Under the pieces are notes generated by a model. It was not told the origin of the DNA and made no database searches. It saw only the letters and a list, made by a program, of their open reading frames with translations. A program made the position numbers and the translations under genes. Positions 17,722 to 27,008 of a DNA stretch of 47,516 bases are shown piece after piece (position 1 is the stretch's first letter; every line of letters begins with the position of its first letter). The stretch is from the NCBI GenBank assembly GCA_937995535.1, contig CALKJU010000052.1:1-47516 (forward strand). Direction: 5' to 3'. This DNA is from an uncultured Alphaproteobacteria bacterium (lineage in GTDB: Bacteria > Pseudomonadota > Alphaproteobacteria > Geminicoccales > Geminicoccaceae).

Positions 17722-20046
17722 ATGCGGATCGCGGTGATCGGCGGCGGACCGGGCGGCCTCTACTTCGCGCTGCTGATGAAGCGCGACTTTCCCTCGGCCG
17801 CGGTCGATGTCTTCGAGCGCAACAGGCCCGACGACACGTTCGGCTTCGGCGTCGTCTTCTCCGATCAGACGCTGGACACATTCGAGCGGGTGGACACGCC
17901 GACCTACGAGGCAATCCGCTCGAGCTTCGCCTACTGGGACGACATCGAGGTCCACTACAAAGGCACCGTCCAACGGATCGGCGGCAACGGCTTCTGCGGC
18001 TGCGCCCGGGTGACGCTGCTGCGGATCCTGCAGTGCCGTTGCGCCGCGCTAGGCGTAGGGCTGCATTTCGAGCGCGAGATCGATCTGGGCCAGCTCACCG
18101 GCTACGACCTGATCGTCGCCGCCGACGGCATCAACAGCCGGGTGCGCGAGACGTTCCGCGATCATTTCCAGCCCGAGGTGGACCTCCGCCCGAATCACTT
18201 CTGCTGGATGGGCTCGACCCGCCCGCTCGACGCTTTCTCGTTCTTCTTCACCGAGACGCGGCACGGGATCTTCATCGCCCACAGCTACCAGTACGAGGCC
18301 GGCCGCAGCACCTGGGTCCTGGAGACCGACCCCGAGACGTTTCGCCGTGCCGGTCTTGAGGATGCCGACGAAGCCGCGAGCGCGGCGTTCCTGGAGACGG
18401 TGTTCGCCGCGCCGCTCGCCGGACATCGGCTGATCACCAACCGCTCGATCTGGCGCCGCTTCCCGATGATCCGCTGCCGGCGCTGGGTCAAAGACAACAT
18501 CGTGCTCATCGGCGACGCCAAGGGGACCGCCCATTTCTCGATCGGGTCCGGGACCAAGCTCGCCATGGAGGACGCGATCGCGCTGCACGAGACGTTCCGC
18601 GCGCATAGCGGGGTCGCCGAGGCGCTGGCTGCGTTCGAGGAGGACCGCCGCGTCGAGGTCGAGAAGACCCAGCACGCCGCCGACGTGTCGCTCGTCTGGT
18701 TCGAGCATGTGCGGCGCTTCTGGGGCATGACGCCGGTCCAGTTCGCGTTCGGCCTGATGACCCGCAGCAAGGCCATCACCTACGACAATCTGCGCTTGCG
18801 CGCGCCCGCCTTCGTCGGCGAGGTCGACCGCGACGCAGCCGTCAAGGCGCGTGAGCTGGGTTTTTCCGTCGACCTCGACCGCCCGCCGCCGCCGATGTTC
18901 CTGCCATTCCGGCTGCGCGAGATGATTGTGGCGAACCGGGTCGTGGTCTCGCCGATGTGCCAGTACTCGGCCGTCGACGGCGTGCCCGGCGAGTGGCACC
19001 TCGTCCATCTCGGCAGCCGAGCGATCGGCGGGGCCGGACTCGTCTACACCGAGATGACCGACGTCTCTCCGGAGGGCCGGATCAGCCCGGGTTGCACCGG
19101 CCTGTGGAACGAGGCGCAGGAGGCAGCCTGGGCGCGGATCGTCGCATTCTGCAAGGCCAACGGGCCGGCGAAGCTCTGCCTGCAGCTCGGCCACGCCGGC
19201 CGCAAGGGTGCCACCAAGCTGTCCTGGGAGGGTGACAACGAACCGCTCGAGGAGAATGCTTGGCCGATCGTCTCGGCCTCACCGCTCCCGTGGTTCCCGC
19301 ACAGCCAGGTGCCGGTCGAGCTCGACCGCACGGGCATGGACAAGATCGTCGAGCAGTTCGTGGCGGCCACGCGGCGTGCCGACCGCGCCGGCTTCGACAT
19401 GGTCGAGCTGCACTGCGCCCACGGCTACCTGCTGGCGAGCTTCATCTCGCCGCTGACCAATCAGCGCACCGACCGCTACGGCGGCGAGTTGTTCAACCGG
19501 CTGCGCTTCCCGCTCGAGGTGTTCGCCGCGATGCGCGCCGTGTGGCCGGCGGAGAAGCCAATGTCGGTGCGGATCTCGGCCAGCGACTGGGCGCCAGGCG
19601 GCCTCACCGACGCGGACGCGGTGGCCGTGGCGCGTGCCTTCCACGATGAAGGCGTCGATCTCGTCGACGTGTCGACCGGGCAGACGGTGCCCTGGCAGCG
19701 ACCGGTTTACGGCCGCATGTATCAGACACCGTTCGCCGAGCGGATCCGCAACGAGGCGTTCTGCGCGACGATGGCGGTCGGCAACATCACGACCGCGGAC
19801 CAGGTCAACACCATCGTCGCCGCCGGCCGCGCCGATCTCGTGGCGCTCGCCCGGCCGCATCTGACCGACCCCTACTTCACGGCGCGCGCCGCGGCGCATT
19901 ACGGCTACCAGCCGCAGCCCTGGCCGAAGCAGTATCTCTCCGGCCGCGACCAGCTCTATCGGCTCGCCGAGCAGGAGAACGAACGTCTGGGCGAGCTGCG
20001 CCGGGCCGCCAAGCCGAAGCAGCATTTTCCCTTGGCTGCGGAGTGA
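17722..20046 (+). CDS. Bifunctional salicylyl-CoA 5-hydroxylase / OYE-type oxidoreductase
   Basis: Two-domain flavoenzyme of 774 residues. The N-terminal part (about 1-375) is a PHBH-type FAD monooxygenase: [18 protein letters not shown] dinucleotide motif, [23 protein letters not shown] (DG motif) and [19 protein letters not shown] (second FAD motif). The C-terminal part (about 395-765) is an Old Yellow Enzyme barrel: [20 protein letters not shown] (FMN and substrate His), [28 protein letters not shown] and [10 protein letters not shown]. The same fusion is known from 2-aminobenzoyl-CoA monooxygenase/reductase and salicylyl-CoA 5-hydroxylase proteins of aerobic aromatic CoA pathways. GGGAGAGGA precedes ATG 17722. 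No CoA ligase or ring-cleavage gene lies nearby. Confidence 0.9.
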   Translation: MRIAVIGGGPGGLYFALLMKRDFPSAAVDVFERNRPDDTFGFGVVFSDQTLDTFERVDTPTYEAIRSSFAYWDDIEVHYKGTVQRIGGNGFCGCARVTLLRILQCRCAALGVGLHFEREIDLGQLTGYDLIVAADGINSRVRETFRDHFQPEVDLRPNHFCWMGSTRPLDAFSFFFTETRHGIFIAHSYQYEAGRSTWVLETDPETFRRAGLEDADEAASAAFLETVFAAPLAGHRLITNRSIWRRFPMIRCRRWVKDNIVLIGDAKGTAHFSIGSGTKLAMEDAIALHETFRAHSGVAEALAAFEEDRRVEVEKTQHAADVSLVWFEHVRRFWGMTPVQFAFGLMTRSKAITYDNLRLRAPAFVGEVDRDAAVKARELGFSVDLDRPPPPMFLPFRLREMIVANRVVVSPMCQYSAVDGVPGEWHLVHLGSRAIGGAGLVYTEMTDVSPEGRISPGCTGLWNEAQEAAWARIVAFCKANGPAKLCLQLGHAGRKGATKLSWEGDNEPLEENAWPIVSASPLPWFPHSQVPVELDRTGMDKIVEQFVAATRRADRAGFDMVELHCAHGYLLASFISPLTNQRTDRYGGELFNRLRFPLEVFAAMRAVWPAEKPMSVRISASDWAPGGLTDADAVAVARAFHDEGVDLVDVSTGQTVPWQRPVYGRMYQTPFAERIRNEAFCATMAVGNITTADQVNTIVAAGRADLVALARPHLTDPYFTARAAAHYGYQPQPWPKQYLSGRDQLYRLAEQENERLGELRRAAKPKQHFPLAAE

Positions 20047-20051
20047 GGGCG

Positions 20052-20780
20052 ATGCGCGGGCTCGTCTACGGGCTGCTCCTGTTGGTGACCATCCCGGCCT
20101 GTGCCGCCGACGCGCCCGACTTTGCCGCGCAGCGCCAGAAGCTCGTCGAGTGGCTGGCGCTCGAGACGGCCGAGTCCGCGTCGGTCACCGGTGTCAGGAT
20201 GCTGGATCCGCGCGTCGTCGAGGCGATCGGCAGGGTGCCGCGCGAGCGCTTCGTACCGGAGCCGATCCGCCCCTTCGCTTATGCACCGGTGCCGCTGCCC
20301 GTTCATCCGGAGCAGAACCTGACCGCACCGTTCCTGACCGCGCTGATGCTGACCCTGGTCGAGCTGCAGCCGGATTTCGTCGTCTTCGAGACGGGCACCG
20401 ACACCGGCTATGCGGCGGCGCTGCTGTCGGGCCTCGTCGCCCGTGTCTACAGCATGGAACTGATCCCCGAACTCGCCGAGCAGGCGGCAGCAACGCTCGC
20501 CGACCTTGCCCTGACCAATGTGGAGGTGCGTGAAGGCGACGGCTATTTCGGCTGGCCGGCCCACGCACCCTATGACGCGATCATCGTCAAGGAGCAGGTC
20601 GACCATCTCCCGCCCCAGCTCCTGGCCCAGCTCAAGCCGGGCGGACGGATGGTCCTGCCGCTCGGTGGCGGTACCGACCAGATGCTGACCTTGGTCGAGA
20701 AACAGCTCGACGGACGGGTGCTCGAGCGCCGCGTGCTCCCGGTCCGGTTCTCCCCGTTGCAGGGCGGGGAGCGGATCTGA
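20052..20780 (+). CDS. Exported protein-L-isoaspartate O-methyltransferase homologue
   Basis: A 242-residue protein of the PCMT family with an N-terminal signal peptide or anchor (MRGLVYGLLLLVTIPACA) in front of the usual domain. The conserved RVPRERFVPE and LTAPFLTALM blocks are present, as are EGDGYFGWPAHAPYDAIIV and the LLAQLKPGGRMVLPLG end. The S-adenosylmethionine loop reads FETGTDTGY where the family usually has EIGTGSGY, so the middle glycine is Asp. Export plus this change raises doubt about methyltransferase activity. ATG 20052 is used; a GTG at 20043 overlaps the upstream stop. A lipobox is possible (TIPAC). Confidence 0.8.
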   Translation: MRGLVYGLLLLVTIPACAADAPDFAAQRQKLVEWLALETAESASVTGVRMLDPRVVEAIGRVPRERFVPEPIRPFAYAPVPLPVHPEQNLTAPFLTALMLTLVELQPDFVVFETGTDTGYAAALLSGLVARVYSMELIPELAEQAAATLADLALTNVEVREGDGYFGWPAHAPYDAIIVKEQVDHLPPQLLAQLKPGGRMVLPLGGGTDQMLTLVEKQLDGRVLERRVLPVRFSPLQGGERI

Positions 20781-20791
20781 CGCAGCGTCGC

Positions 20792-21862
20792 TCAGGCCAC
20801 GAGGCCGAGGTCCTGAGCGTAGGCAAAGAGCGCCGGCGTGCCGCCGGTGTGGACGAAGATCACTCGCTGGCCCGCGGCGAGCCGCCCTTGGCGGACGAGG
20901 TCGATCAGTCCGGCCAACGCCTTGCCGCTGTAGACAGGATCGAGGATCAGGCCCTCGGTGCCAGCCGCGAGGCGCAGGGCCTCGCAGCACCCGGCGGTGA
21001 CCACACCGTAGCGCTCGCCGATATAGGCGTCGTGGTTCTCGATCTCCTCCGGCCGCAGGCGGACCTCGAGGCCGAGCCGCTCCGCCGTGGCATTGGCGAC
21101 CCGGGCGATATCGGTGGCGCGATCCTCGGCCCAGCGAATCGGCGCGATATTGATCATCCGTAACGGGTGGCCGAGCGCCTTCAGGCCCAGCGCGAGGCCC
21201 GCCGGCGTCATGTTGGCCCCCGACAGGACGACCGCGTCGTAGGACAGACCGATGGCGGCGATCTGGCGGTCGATCTCGATCGCCGCCTGCACGTAGCCGA
21301 GCGCCCCCAGCGACAGATTGGCGAAGCCCATCGGCGCCACGATGTAGGGCTTGCGCCCGGCCGCCCGCAGCTCTGCGGCACGCCGCTCCAGCTCCGGCTG
21401 CAGCAACTCGATCGACGGCAGGTCGACCACCTGCACGTCGGCGCCCATCAGCTTGAAGAGCAGGTAGTTGCCTTGCAGCGCCGGGCCTTTCTCGCCGTGC
21501 AGAAGGACGAGCGCGATGTCGAGGCCGAGCCGGCGCGCCGCTGCGGCCATCTGCCGGCACCAGTTCGACTGGGTGTAGGCGCCGGCAACGACGGTGTCGC
21601 AGCCCTGCGCCAGTAGGTCGGCGAAGACGTACTCGAGCTGCCTGGTCTTGTTGCCGCCGAAGCAGAGCCCGGTGAGGTCGTCGCGCTTGACCCAGATCTC
21701 GGGACCGCCCAGCGCCGCCGACAGGCGTGGGCAGGGCTCGAGCGGCGTCGGCAGCGCAGCGAGCCGCACCTTGGGCAAGCGCGCGAGATGAGCCTCGAGC
21801 GCATCGGGGGAAAGGGCGCTCAAGCTCGGAACCTCCGGCAGGGGTCGAGGCGCGGTCCACAT
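20792..21862 (-). CDS. PLP-dependent enzyme, D-cysteine desulfhydrase / ACC deaminase family
   Basis: Cytoplasmic enzyme of 356 residues in the fold-type II PLP group. The PLP lysine is K72 in GGNKTRQLEY; WVKRDDLTGLCF precedes it. The loop that in most members reads QSNHTRQ is here QSNWCRQ (S99, N100, W101), a change at a position near the cofactor. The PLP phosphate loop is VTAGCCEALRLAAGTEG-like, and the end has VIFVHTGGTPALFAY. It could release H2S or sulfite from D-cysteine or cysteate, or deaminate another small amino acid. It follows an SsuABC-type importer on the same strand with a 43-base gap, suggesting that it acts on the imported compound. Confidence 0.85.
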   Translation of the reverse strand: MWTAPRPLPEVPSLSALSPDALEAHLARLPKVRLAALPTPLEPCPRLSAALGGPEIWVKRDDLTGLCFGGNKTRQLEYVFADLLAQGCDTVVAGAYTQSNWCRQMAAAARRLGLDIALVLLHGEKGPALQGNYLLFKLMGADVQVVDLPSIELLQPELERRAAELRAAGRKPYIVAPMGFANLSLGALGYVQAAIEIDRQIAAIGLSYDAVVLSGANMTPAGLALGLKALGHPLRMINIAPIRWAEDRATDIARVANATAERLGLEVRLRPEEIENHDAYIGERYGVVTAGCCEALRLAAGTEGLILDPVYSGKALAGLIDLVRQGRLAAGQRVIFVHTGGTPALFAYAQDLGLVA

Positions 21863-21905
21863 GACGCCCGGCCGCGCATCCGGCGGCCGGGCGTCGGAGC
21901 GGCGC

Positions 21906-23012
21906 TCAGAGGCGTGCCTGGATCGCCGCGACGTCGACCGCGGCATAGGCCTCGGAGAGGGCGAAGCCGTCGGCGTCGGCCTGGACCCTCGCCCGGTCGA
22001 AGTCGTTGGCAGCAGGCACATAGTCGTTCTTGACAACGTCCGCGGCCTGGATCGGCTTGCTGATCTGACCGATGCCGTGAATCGTGTCGAAGAAGAACTG
22101 CCACTGCTGGAGGTCGTGCCAGCCCCAGCCCTGGCGGCTGTCCCACGGGCCGCGGAAGACCTTGGCGAGCTGCATCATCGACTCGACCGCGATCGCCGGC
22201 TCCAGGCCCATGTTCGGGAACTGCTCGGTGACGATTTGGGTCGCCGCGCGCGGGTTCAGGTAGCCGAACTCGAGGCCCATCGCCCAGGCGCGCAAGTAGG
22301 CCTCGTAGAGCGGCTTCTTGCCCGCATCCTCGAAGTCCGCGCGGCGGATCACGAAGCTGTTCGCCGGCAGCTTGCTGAAGTCGTAAGGCAGGAGATAGTC
22401 GAAATCGAGACCCTGGCCGGTCCAGTGCGCGCGCAGGCCCTCCCAGGAGAGCGCCGCATCGCCCTGCCCCTGCTGCAACGCCTGGCCCCAGAGCTGGCCG
22501 GCCTCGGCGTACTCGACACTGGCGGGATCGACGCCGAGCTGGGCCAGCTCAGGGTCGACGATCGACTTCCAGCCGATCGAGCCAAGGAGGATCTTCTTGC
22601 CGGCCAGCTCCTTGGGGTCGGCCGGCTTCTTGCCCTTCGGAAAGGCGAAACTGAACACGTCGTAGGCGCCCATGTGCCAAACGGACACCAAGGGGATGCC
22701 CTGCTCGAGGCCGAGCGAGAACACGCCGGGCGAGGGGAAGCCCATGTCGGACTGATTCTGGTCGACCAGCTTGATGGTTGCGGTGGCCTCCATCGGCCCC
22801 GGCTCGAGCGTCGTCTCGATCTTGCCGAAATAGCCGTACTTTTTGGCCACCCAGTATGGATAGTCGTCGAGCACCTCGACCGTGCCGCGGGGGCTGACCC
22901 AGCGCACCGTGCCGGTGACCTCGTCGGCGAGCAGCAGCCGCGGCCGCGCGCCGAGCACGGTCAGCCCGGCCGCACCGGCCGCCGTCGTCGTCAGGAACTG
23001 CCTACGGTCCAT
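21906..23012 (-). CDS. ABC substrate-binding protein, SsuA/NMT1 type, Tat-exported
   Basis: Periplasmic receptor of 368 residues. The N-terminus MDRRQFLTTTAAGAAGL is a clear twin-arginine signal. The mature part begins near residue 30 and contains YPYWVAKKYGYFGK, ATIKLVDQNQSDMGF and AGKKILLGSIGWK, typical of nitrate/sulfonate/taurine-type receptors. GGGAGGTGGGAG precedes the ATG at 23012, which is chosen because the longer open frame runs through the permease gene. Third gene of the minus-strand order ATPase, permease, receptor, PLP enzyme. Confidence 0.88.
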   Translation of the reverse strand: MDRRQFLTTTAAGAAGLTVLGARPRLLLADEVTGTVRWVSPRGTVEVLDDYPYWVAKKYGYFGKIETTLEPGPMEATATIKLVDQNQSDMGFPSPGVFSLGLEQGIPLVSVWHMGAYDVFSFAFPKGKKPADPKELAGKKILLGSIGWKSIVDPELAQLGVDPASVEYAEAGQLWGQALQQGQGDAALSWEGLRAHWTGQGLDFDYLLPYDFSKLPANSFVIRRADFEDAGKKPLYEAYLRAWAMGLEFGYLNPRAATQIVTEQFPNMGLEPAIAVESMMQLAKVFRGPWDSRQGWGWHDLQQWQFFFDTIHGIGQISKPIQAADVVKNDYVPAANDFDRARVQADADGFALSEAYAAVDVAAIQARL

Positions 23013-23047
23013 CGCTCCCACCTCCCGCGTTCGGCCGGGCCCGGAGG

Positions 23048-23911
23048 TCACGCCTCCCAGCCGGCCCATCTTTTGCCCAACCAGTAGAACAGTACGTAGA
23101 TCGAGATGCCGATCATCGCGAGGATCAAGATACAGGCAAAGAACTGCGGCATCTGGATCAGTGAGCTGTAGTAAGTCAGCCGGTTGCCGAGGCCGAAGCT
23201 GCCGCCGACCATCTCGGCTCCCACCGCCGTGAGCAGGCCGAAGATCGAGCCGACCATCAGGCCGACGATGACCATCGGCATGGCCATCGGGATGCGGATC
23301 TTGAGAAAGATCTGCAGGGTACTGGCGCCGAAGCTCCGGGCGAGCGCGATCTTGGCGAGGTCGACCCGCCGGAATCCGGTGGCCGAGTTGATCATGACCA
23401 TGGGCCCGCTGGCCAGCGCCACGGCGATGATCCGCGGTGCATAGCCGAAGCCGAGCTTGAGGATCAGGAGCGGCACCAGCGCCAGCATCGGCGTCGTGAC
23501 CAGCAGCAGCACGTAGGGGGCGATGATCTTCTCGGCGAACGGGAACTGGGTGATGATCGCGGCCAGCACGAAGCCGATCGTCGCGCCGATGGCGAACCCG
23601 GTCAGCAGCTCGACCAGGGTGTGGCCGACATGCGGGGCGATCGCCGGGAAATCCTTGATCAGGGCGCCGACGATCTGGCTCGGTGTCGGCATGATGTAGG
23701 TCGGTACCTCGTAGAGGCGCAGCAGCAGCTCGCCACCGCCGATGATCAGGACGGCGACCAGCAAGATCGCCGCCCACTCGGCACCTGTCTTGACCAGGCT
23801 GAGCTCCGAGGCGAGCCCGGACCAGTTGGAGATGTCGACGGTCTGCGCGGGATCGCCGCCCTTGCCGAAGGTCGGGATAGTGTCCTTGAGCTCGCGATCG
23901 ACGCTCGCCAT
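23048..23911 (-). CDS. ABC transporter permease, SsuC type
   Basis: Inner-membrane protein of 287 residues with a 45-residue cytoplasmic N-terminal tail and about six helices. The EAA-like loop is DLAKIALARSFGASTLQIFL with KIRIPMAMPMV following; the sequence EVPTYIMPTPSQIVGAL before it is typical of the SsuC/TauC group. Its start is 7 bases after the ATPase stop. Confidence 0.9.
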   Translation of the reverse strand: MASVDRELKDTIPTFGKGGDPAQTVDISNWSGLASELSLVKTGAEWAAILLVAVLIIGGGELLLRLYEVPTYIMPTPSQIVGALIKDFPAIAPHVGHTLVELLTGFAIGATIGFVLAAIITQFPFAEKIIAPYVLLLVTTPMLALVPLLILKLGFGYAPRIIAVALASGPMVMINSATGFRRVDLAKIALARSFGASTLQIFLKIRIPMAMPMVIVGLMVGSIFGLLTAVGAEMVGGSFGLGNRLTYYSSLIQMPQFFACILILAMIGISIYVLFYWLGKRWAGWEA

Positions 23912-23918
23912 GGCCGCC

Positions 23919-24698
23919 TCAGGCCGCCCGCGCTGCGGGCTTGTGCTCGATCGAGCGCTTGATCTCGGCGACCAGCTCGACGAAGTGCGGCCGGGTCGTG
24001 ACCTCGACGTCGCGGGGGCGCGGCAGGTCGATGTCGAACACCCGGGTGAGCCGCCCGGGCCGGGCACTCATGACGAAGATCCGGTCGGCGAGGAACACCG
24101 CCTCGGGGATCGAGTGGGTGATGAAGACGATCGTCTTCTTGGTCTCGAGCCAGATCTCCTCAATCAGCAGGTTCATCTCCTCGCGGGTGAAGGCGTCGAG
24201 CGCGCCGAACGGCTCGTCCATCAGCAGAATCGACGGGTTGACCGAGAGGGCCCGGACGATCGACGCGCGTTGCTGCATGCCGCCCGACAGCTCACGCGGA
24301 TATTTCGCGCCGAAGCCGGAGAGACCGACACGCTCGAGGAGGCCGTCGATGCGCGCCCGGTCGGGCGGTTGACGGCGGATCTCGAACGGCAGCTCGATGT
24401 TGCGCTGCAGGTCGCGCCAGGGCAGCAGGTTGGCCTCCTGGAAGACCATGGCGATCTGAGCGTTCGGGCCGTCGACCGGGCGGCCGTCGACGAGGATCCG
24501 GCCACCGGACAGGCCGTGCAGCCCGGCCATCGACCAGAGCAGCGTCGACTTCCCGCAGCCCGAGGGGCCGATCACGCAGACGAACTCGCCGCTCGCGACC
24601 TCCATGGAGAACCGGTCGAGCGCGTGCACGCGGCCGGTACGGGTCTCGTAGTACTTGCTGGCCTGATCGATGACGAGCTTGACCGCGCGATCCGCCAT
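23919..24698 (-). CDS. ABC transporter ATP-binding protein, SsuB type
   Basis: ATPase of 259 residues and first gene of the operon. Walker A GPSGCGKS at 44-51, Q-loop MVFQEANLLPW, signature LSGGMQQRASI, Walker B ILLMDEPF and switch FITHSIPEA are present. The end (PRDVEVTTRPHFVELVAEIK) is typical of nitrate/sulfonate/taurine ATPases. A 260-base divergent spacer separates it from the phoX-like gene; I see no clear conserved promoter or Pho box in that spacer. Confidence 0.92.
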   Translation of the reverse strand: MADRAVKLVIDQASKYYETRTGRVHALDRFSMEVASGEFVCVIGPSGCGKSTLLWSMAGLHGLSGGRILVDGRPVDGPNAQIAMVFQEANLLPWRDLQRNIELPFEIRRQPPDRARIDGLLERVGLSGFGAKYPRELSGGMQQRASIVRALSVNPSILLMDEPFGALDAFTREEMNLLIEEIWLETKKTIVFITHSIPEAVFLADRIFVMSARPGRLTRVFDIDLPRPRDVEVTTRPHFVELVAEIKRSIEHKPAARAA

Positions 24699-24958
24699 CC
24701 CGCCAGCACCTCCCGAGCCTCAGACGCAGTCAGGCTTTCAGACCACGCCCGCAGCGTCAAGGGGTCCCCGCGCGGTGCGGGAGCGCATCGGAGGCCGTGC
24801 CCTCTGGAGGCTCAGACCGCCGAAGGTCAGGCGGCGCCGGCCGGGCGACGCGGACGAGCGGGCCCGACGAGAGCCACGGCATGCGGTCAACGATCTGCCG
24901 AGGAACCATCACCTGAGCGTGCCAGCCTGGAGTCGTCGCGCGAACAGGGGACGCCGTC

Positions 24959-26908
24959 ATGAGCAGCCGCAACTTCACCAGGCCGCGGCCGACGCGCCGG
25001 CAGAATGCTGCGCCGCCCTTCGCCACCGTCCTCAGCCGACGCTCGTTCCTCGGCTGCGGCGCCGCGCTGAGCGCAGGCGCGCTGCTACCGGCGCCCTCAT
25101 CGCTCGCCGCGGAGGCGCCGTCGAGCCTCACCTTCCCCGAGCTTGCCCGGGTCACCGATGCCGCCGACCACTGGCCGGCTGGCTACGCACGGCAGGTTCT
25201 GATCCGTTGGGGCGACCCGATTCGACCCGGCGGGCCGGCGTTCGCGCCCGAGGCGCCGACCGCCGCCGACCAAGGTCAGCAGTTCGGCTACAACGCCGAT
25301 CTGACCGTCTATCTGCCATTGCCCTGGGACAGCCAGAACTCCGAGCACGGGCTGCTCGTGGTCAGTCACGAATATGCGACGCCGTACCAGATGTTCGCGG
25401 GCCTCACGGCCGACGACTACCGGGAGCGCCTCACCGCCGAGCAGGTCGCGGTGATCAAGGCGGCGGTCGGTCTCAGCGTGCTCGAGGTGCGCAAGGCCGG
25501 CGACCGCTGGGAGGTCATCGACGAGGCTGGTCTGAACCGGCGGGTGACGCTCGACACCCCGATCCGGCTGAGTGGCCCCTGCGCCGGTCACGCGCGGATG
25601 CGCACCGGTGCCGATCCCGACGGCCGCACGGTGATCGGCACCATGCCCAACTGCAACGGCGGTCTCACGCCCTGGGGCACGGTCCTCTCCGGCGAGGAGG
25701 GGGCGATGGACTACTTCGCCGGCGACTACCGCGCGCTGCCCGAGCCGGAGCTGGTCGAGCGGCAGGGTTGGGACGAGGACGAGAACGACGAGTACGGTCT
25801 GGGCAAGTTCGAGGCGCGCTTCCGCTTCGAGGCCGAGCCGAACGAATGGAACCGGTTCGACTGGGTCGTCGAGCTCGACCCGTTCGACCCCACCGCGATG
25901 CCCGTCAAGCGAACCGCCCTCGGCCGTTTCACGCACGAGGGTGCGCAATGCGTCACCGCGCCGGACGGCCGCGTCGTCGTGCTGATGGGCGATGACGACG
26001 ATTTCGAGTATCTCTATCGGTTCGTCACCGCGCGGCCCTGGAACCCGGACGACCGCGCCGCCAATCGCGACCTGCTCGACGAGGGAACGCTCGCGGTCGC
26101 CCGCTTCGGCGAGGACGGGAGCCTCGTCTGGTTGCCGTTGGTCTGGGGCCACGGGCCGCTGACGCCGGACAACGGCTTCGCCGACCAGGCCGACGTGCTG
26201 TTCAAGACCCGCCTCGCGGCGGACGCGCTCGGTGCCACGCCGATGGATGCGCCCGAGGGCTTCATCGCCAACCGCGTCACGGGCCGGGTCTACGTCGCTC
26301 TGACCGAGAACGAGGACCGCCTGCCGCGCGGCGAGGGCGACGAGGCCGAGCAGGTCAACGCCGCGAACCCGCGCGCGCCGAACCCCGACGGCCATGTACT
26401 GGAGCTGATCCCACCCAGCGCTTCCGGCGTGGTCGACTGGGCGGCTGATCGCTGGCGCTGGGACACGTTCTGCCTCTGCGGCGATCCGACCGCGCCCGAG
26501 CAGCAGGCGCGTTTCCATCCGGCGACCTCGTCCGCCGGCTGGTTCACCGACCCGGACAATCTCGGCTGCGATCCGCGGGGACGCCTCTGGGTCTGCACCG
26601 ACGGTCCGCCGGACGCCGGCTTCAACGACGCCCTCTATGCCGTCGACACGGACGGGCCCGGCCGCGCCCTGCCCAAGCTCTTCTACATCCCGCCTGTCGG
26701 CGCGGAGTGCTGCTCGCCGTGGTTCACCCCCGACGGGCGTACGTTGTTCCTCGCGGTGCAGCATCCCGGCGAGGTCAAGCTCGACGGCAGCGATGCCGCC
26801 TCGATTGCCGACATGGACACGGCTTGGCCCGACCACGCGTCGGGTGTCCCGGCGCGGCCGGCGGTGATCGTCCTGAGCCGCGTCGACGGCGCCGAGGTGG
26901 GCGCCTAG
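24959..26908 (+). CDS. PhoX family alkaline phosphatase (DUF839)
   Basis: Exported metallophosphatase, 649 residues, close to the family norm. A twin-arginine signal is visible (LSRRSFLGCGAALSAGALL, residues about 25-44). Family hallmarks: MPNCNGGLTPWGTVLSGEE (usually NCxGGxTPWGTWLxxEE), FTHEGAQCV, GDDDDFEYLYRF, LGCDPRGRLWVCTDG and CSPWFTPDGRTLFLAVQHPGE. PhoX enzymes use Ca and Fe and release phosphate from esters in the periplasm. The first acidic pair after GTVLSG is intact (EE). The stretch upstream shows no recognisable Pho box. A strong hairpin follows the stop. Confidence 0.9.
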   Translation: MSSRNFTRPRPTRRQNAAPPFATVLSRRSFLGCGAALSAGALLPAPSSLAAEAPSSLTFPELARVTDAADHWPAGYARQVLIRWGDPIRPGGPAFAPEAPTAADQGQQFGYNADLTVYLPLPWDSQNSEHGLLVVSHEYATPYQMFAGLTADDYRERLTAEQVAVIKAAVGLSVLEVRKAGDRWEVIDEAGLNRRVTLDTPIRLSGPCAGHARMRTGADPDGRTVIGTMPNCNGGLTPWGTVLSGEEGAMDYFAGDYRALPEPELVERQGWDEDENDEYGLGKFEARFRFEAEPNEWNRFDWVVELDPFDPTAMPVKRTALGRFTHEGAQCVTAPDGRVVVLMGDDDDFEYLYRFVTARPWNPDDRAANRDLLDEGTLAVARFGEDGSLVWLPLVWGHGPLTPDNGFADQADVLFKTRLAADALGATPMDAPEGFIANRVTGRVYVALTENEDRLPRGEGDEAEQVNAANPRAPNPDGHVLELIPPSASGVVDWAADRWRWDTFCLCGDPTAPEQQARFHPATSSAGWFTDPDNLGCDPRGRLWVCTDGPPDAGFNDALYAVDTDGPGRALPKLFYIPPVGAECCSPWFTPDGRTLFLAVQHPGEVKLDGSDAASIADMDTAWPDHASGVPARPAVIVLSRVDGAEVGA

Positions 26909-26932
26909 CCCGTCGGAAGGATCCGTCCCTCG

Positions 26933-26969
26933 CCCCGGCCGCAGGCAGCAGGATCGCCTGCGGCCGGGG
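26933..26969. terminator. Strong hairpin between convergent genes
   Basis: Perfect 14-base-pair stem: 26933-26946 pairs with 26956-26969 around a 9-base loop. It lies 25 bases after the PhoX stop and 39 bases from the stop of the convergent lipoprotein gene, so it can serve both strands. There is no U-run on either side. Confidence 0.65.
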
Positions 26970-27008
26970 GACGCCTGCTCGCGGTGCCGGCGACGCCACG
27001 CGCGGCCG

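Noticed and set aside
24699..24958. Pho box or riboswitch upstream of the PhoX-like gene
   Set aside because: I looked for paired CTGTCAT-like repeats and for conserved riboswitch cores in the 260 bases and saw none.
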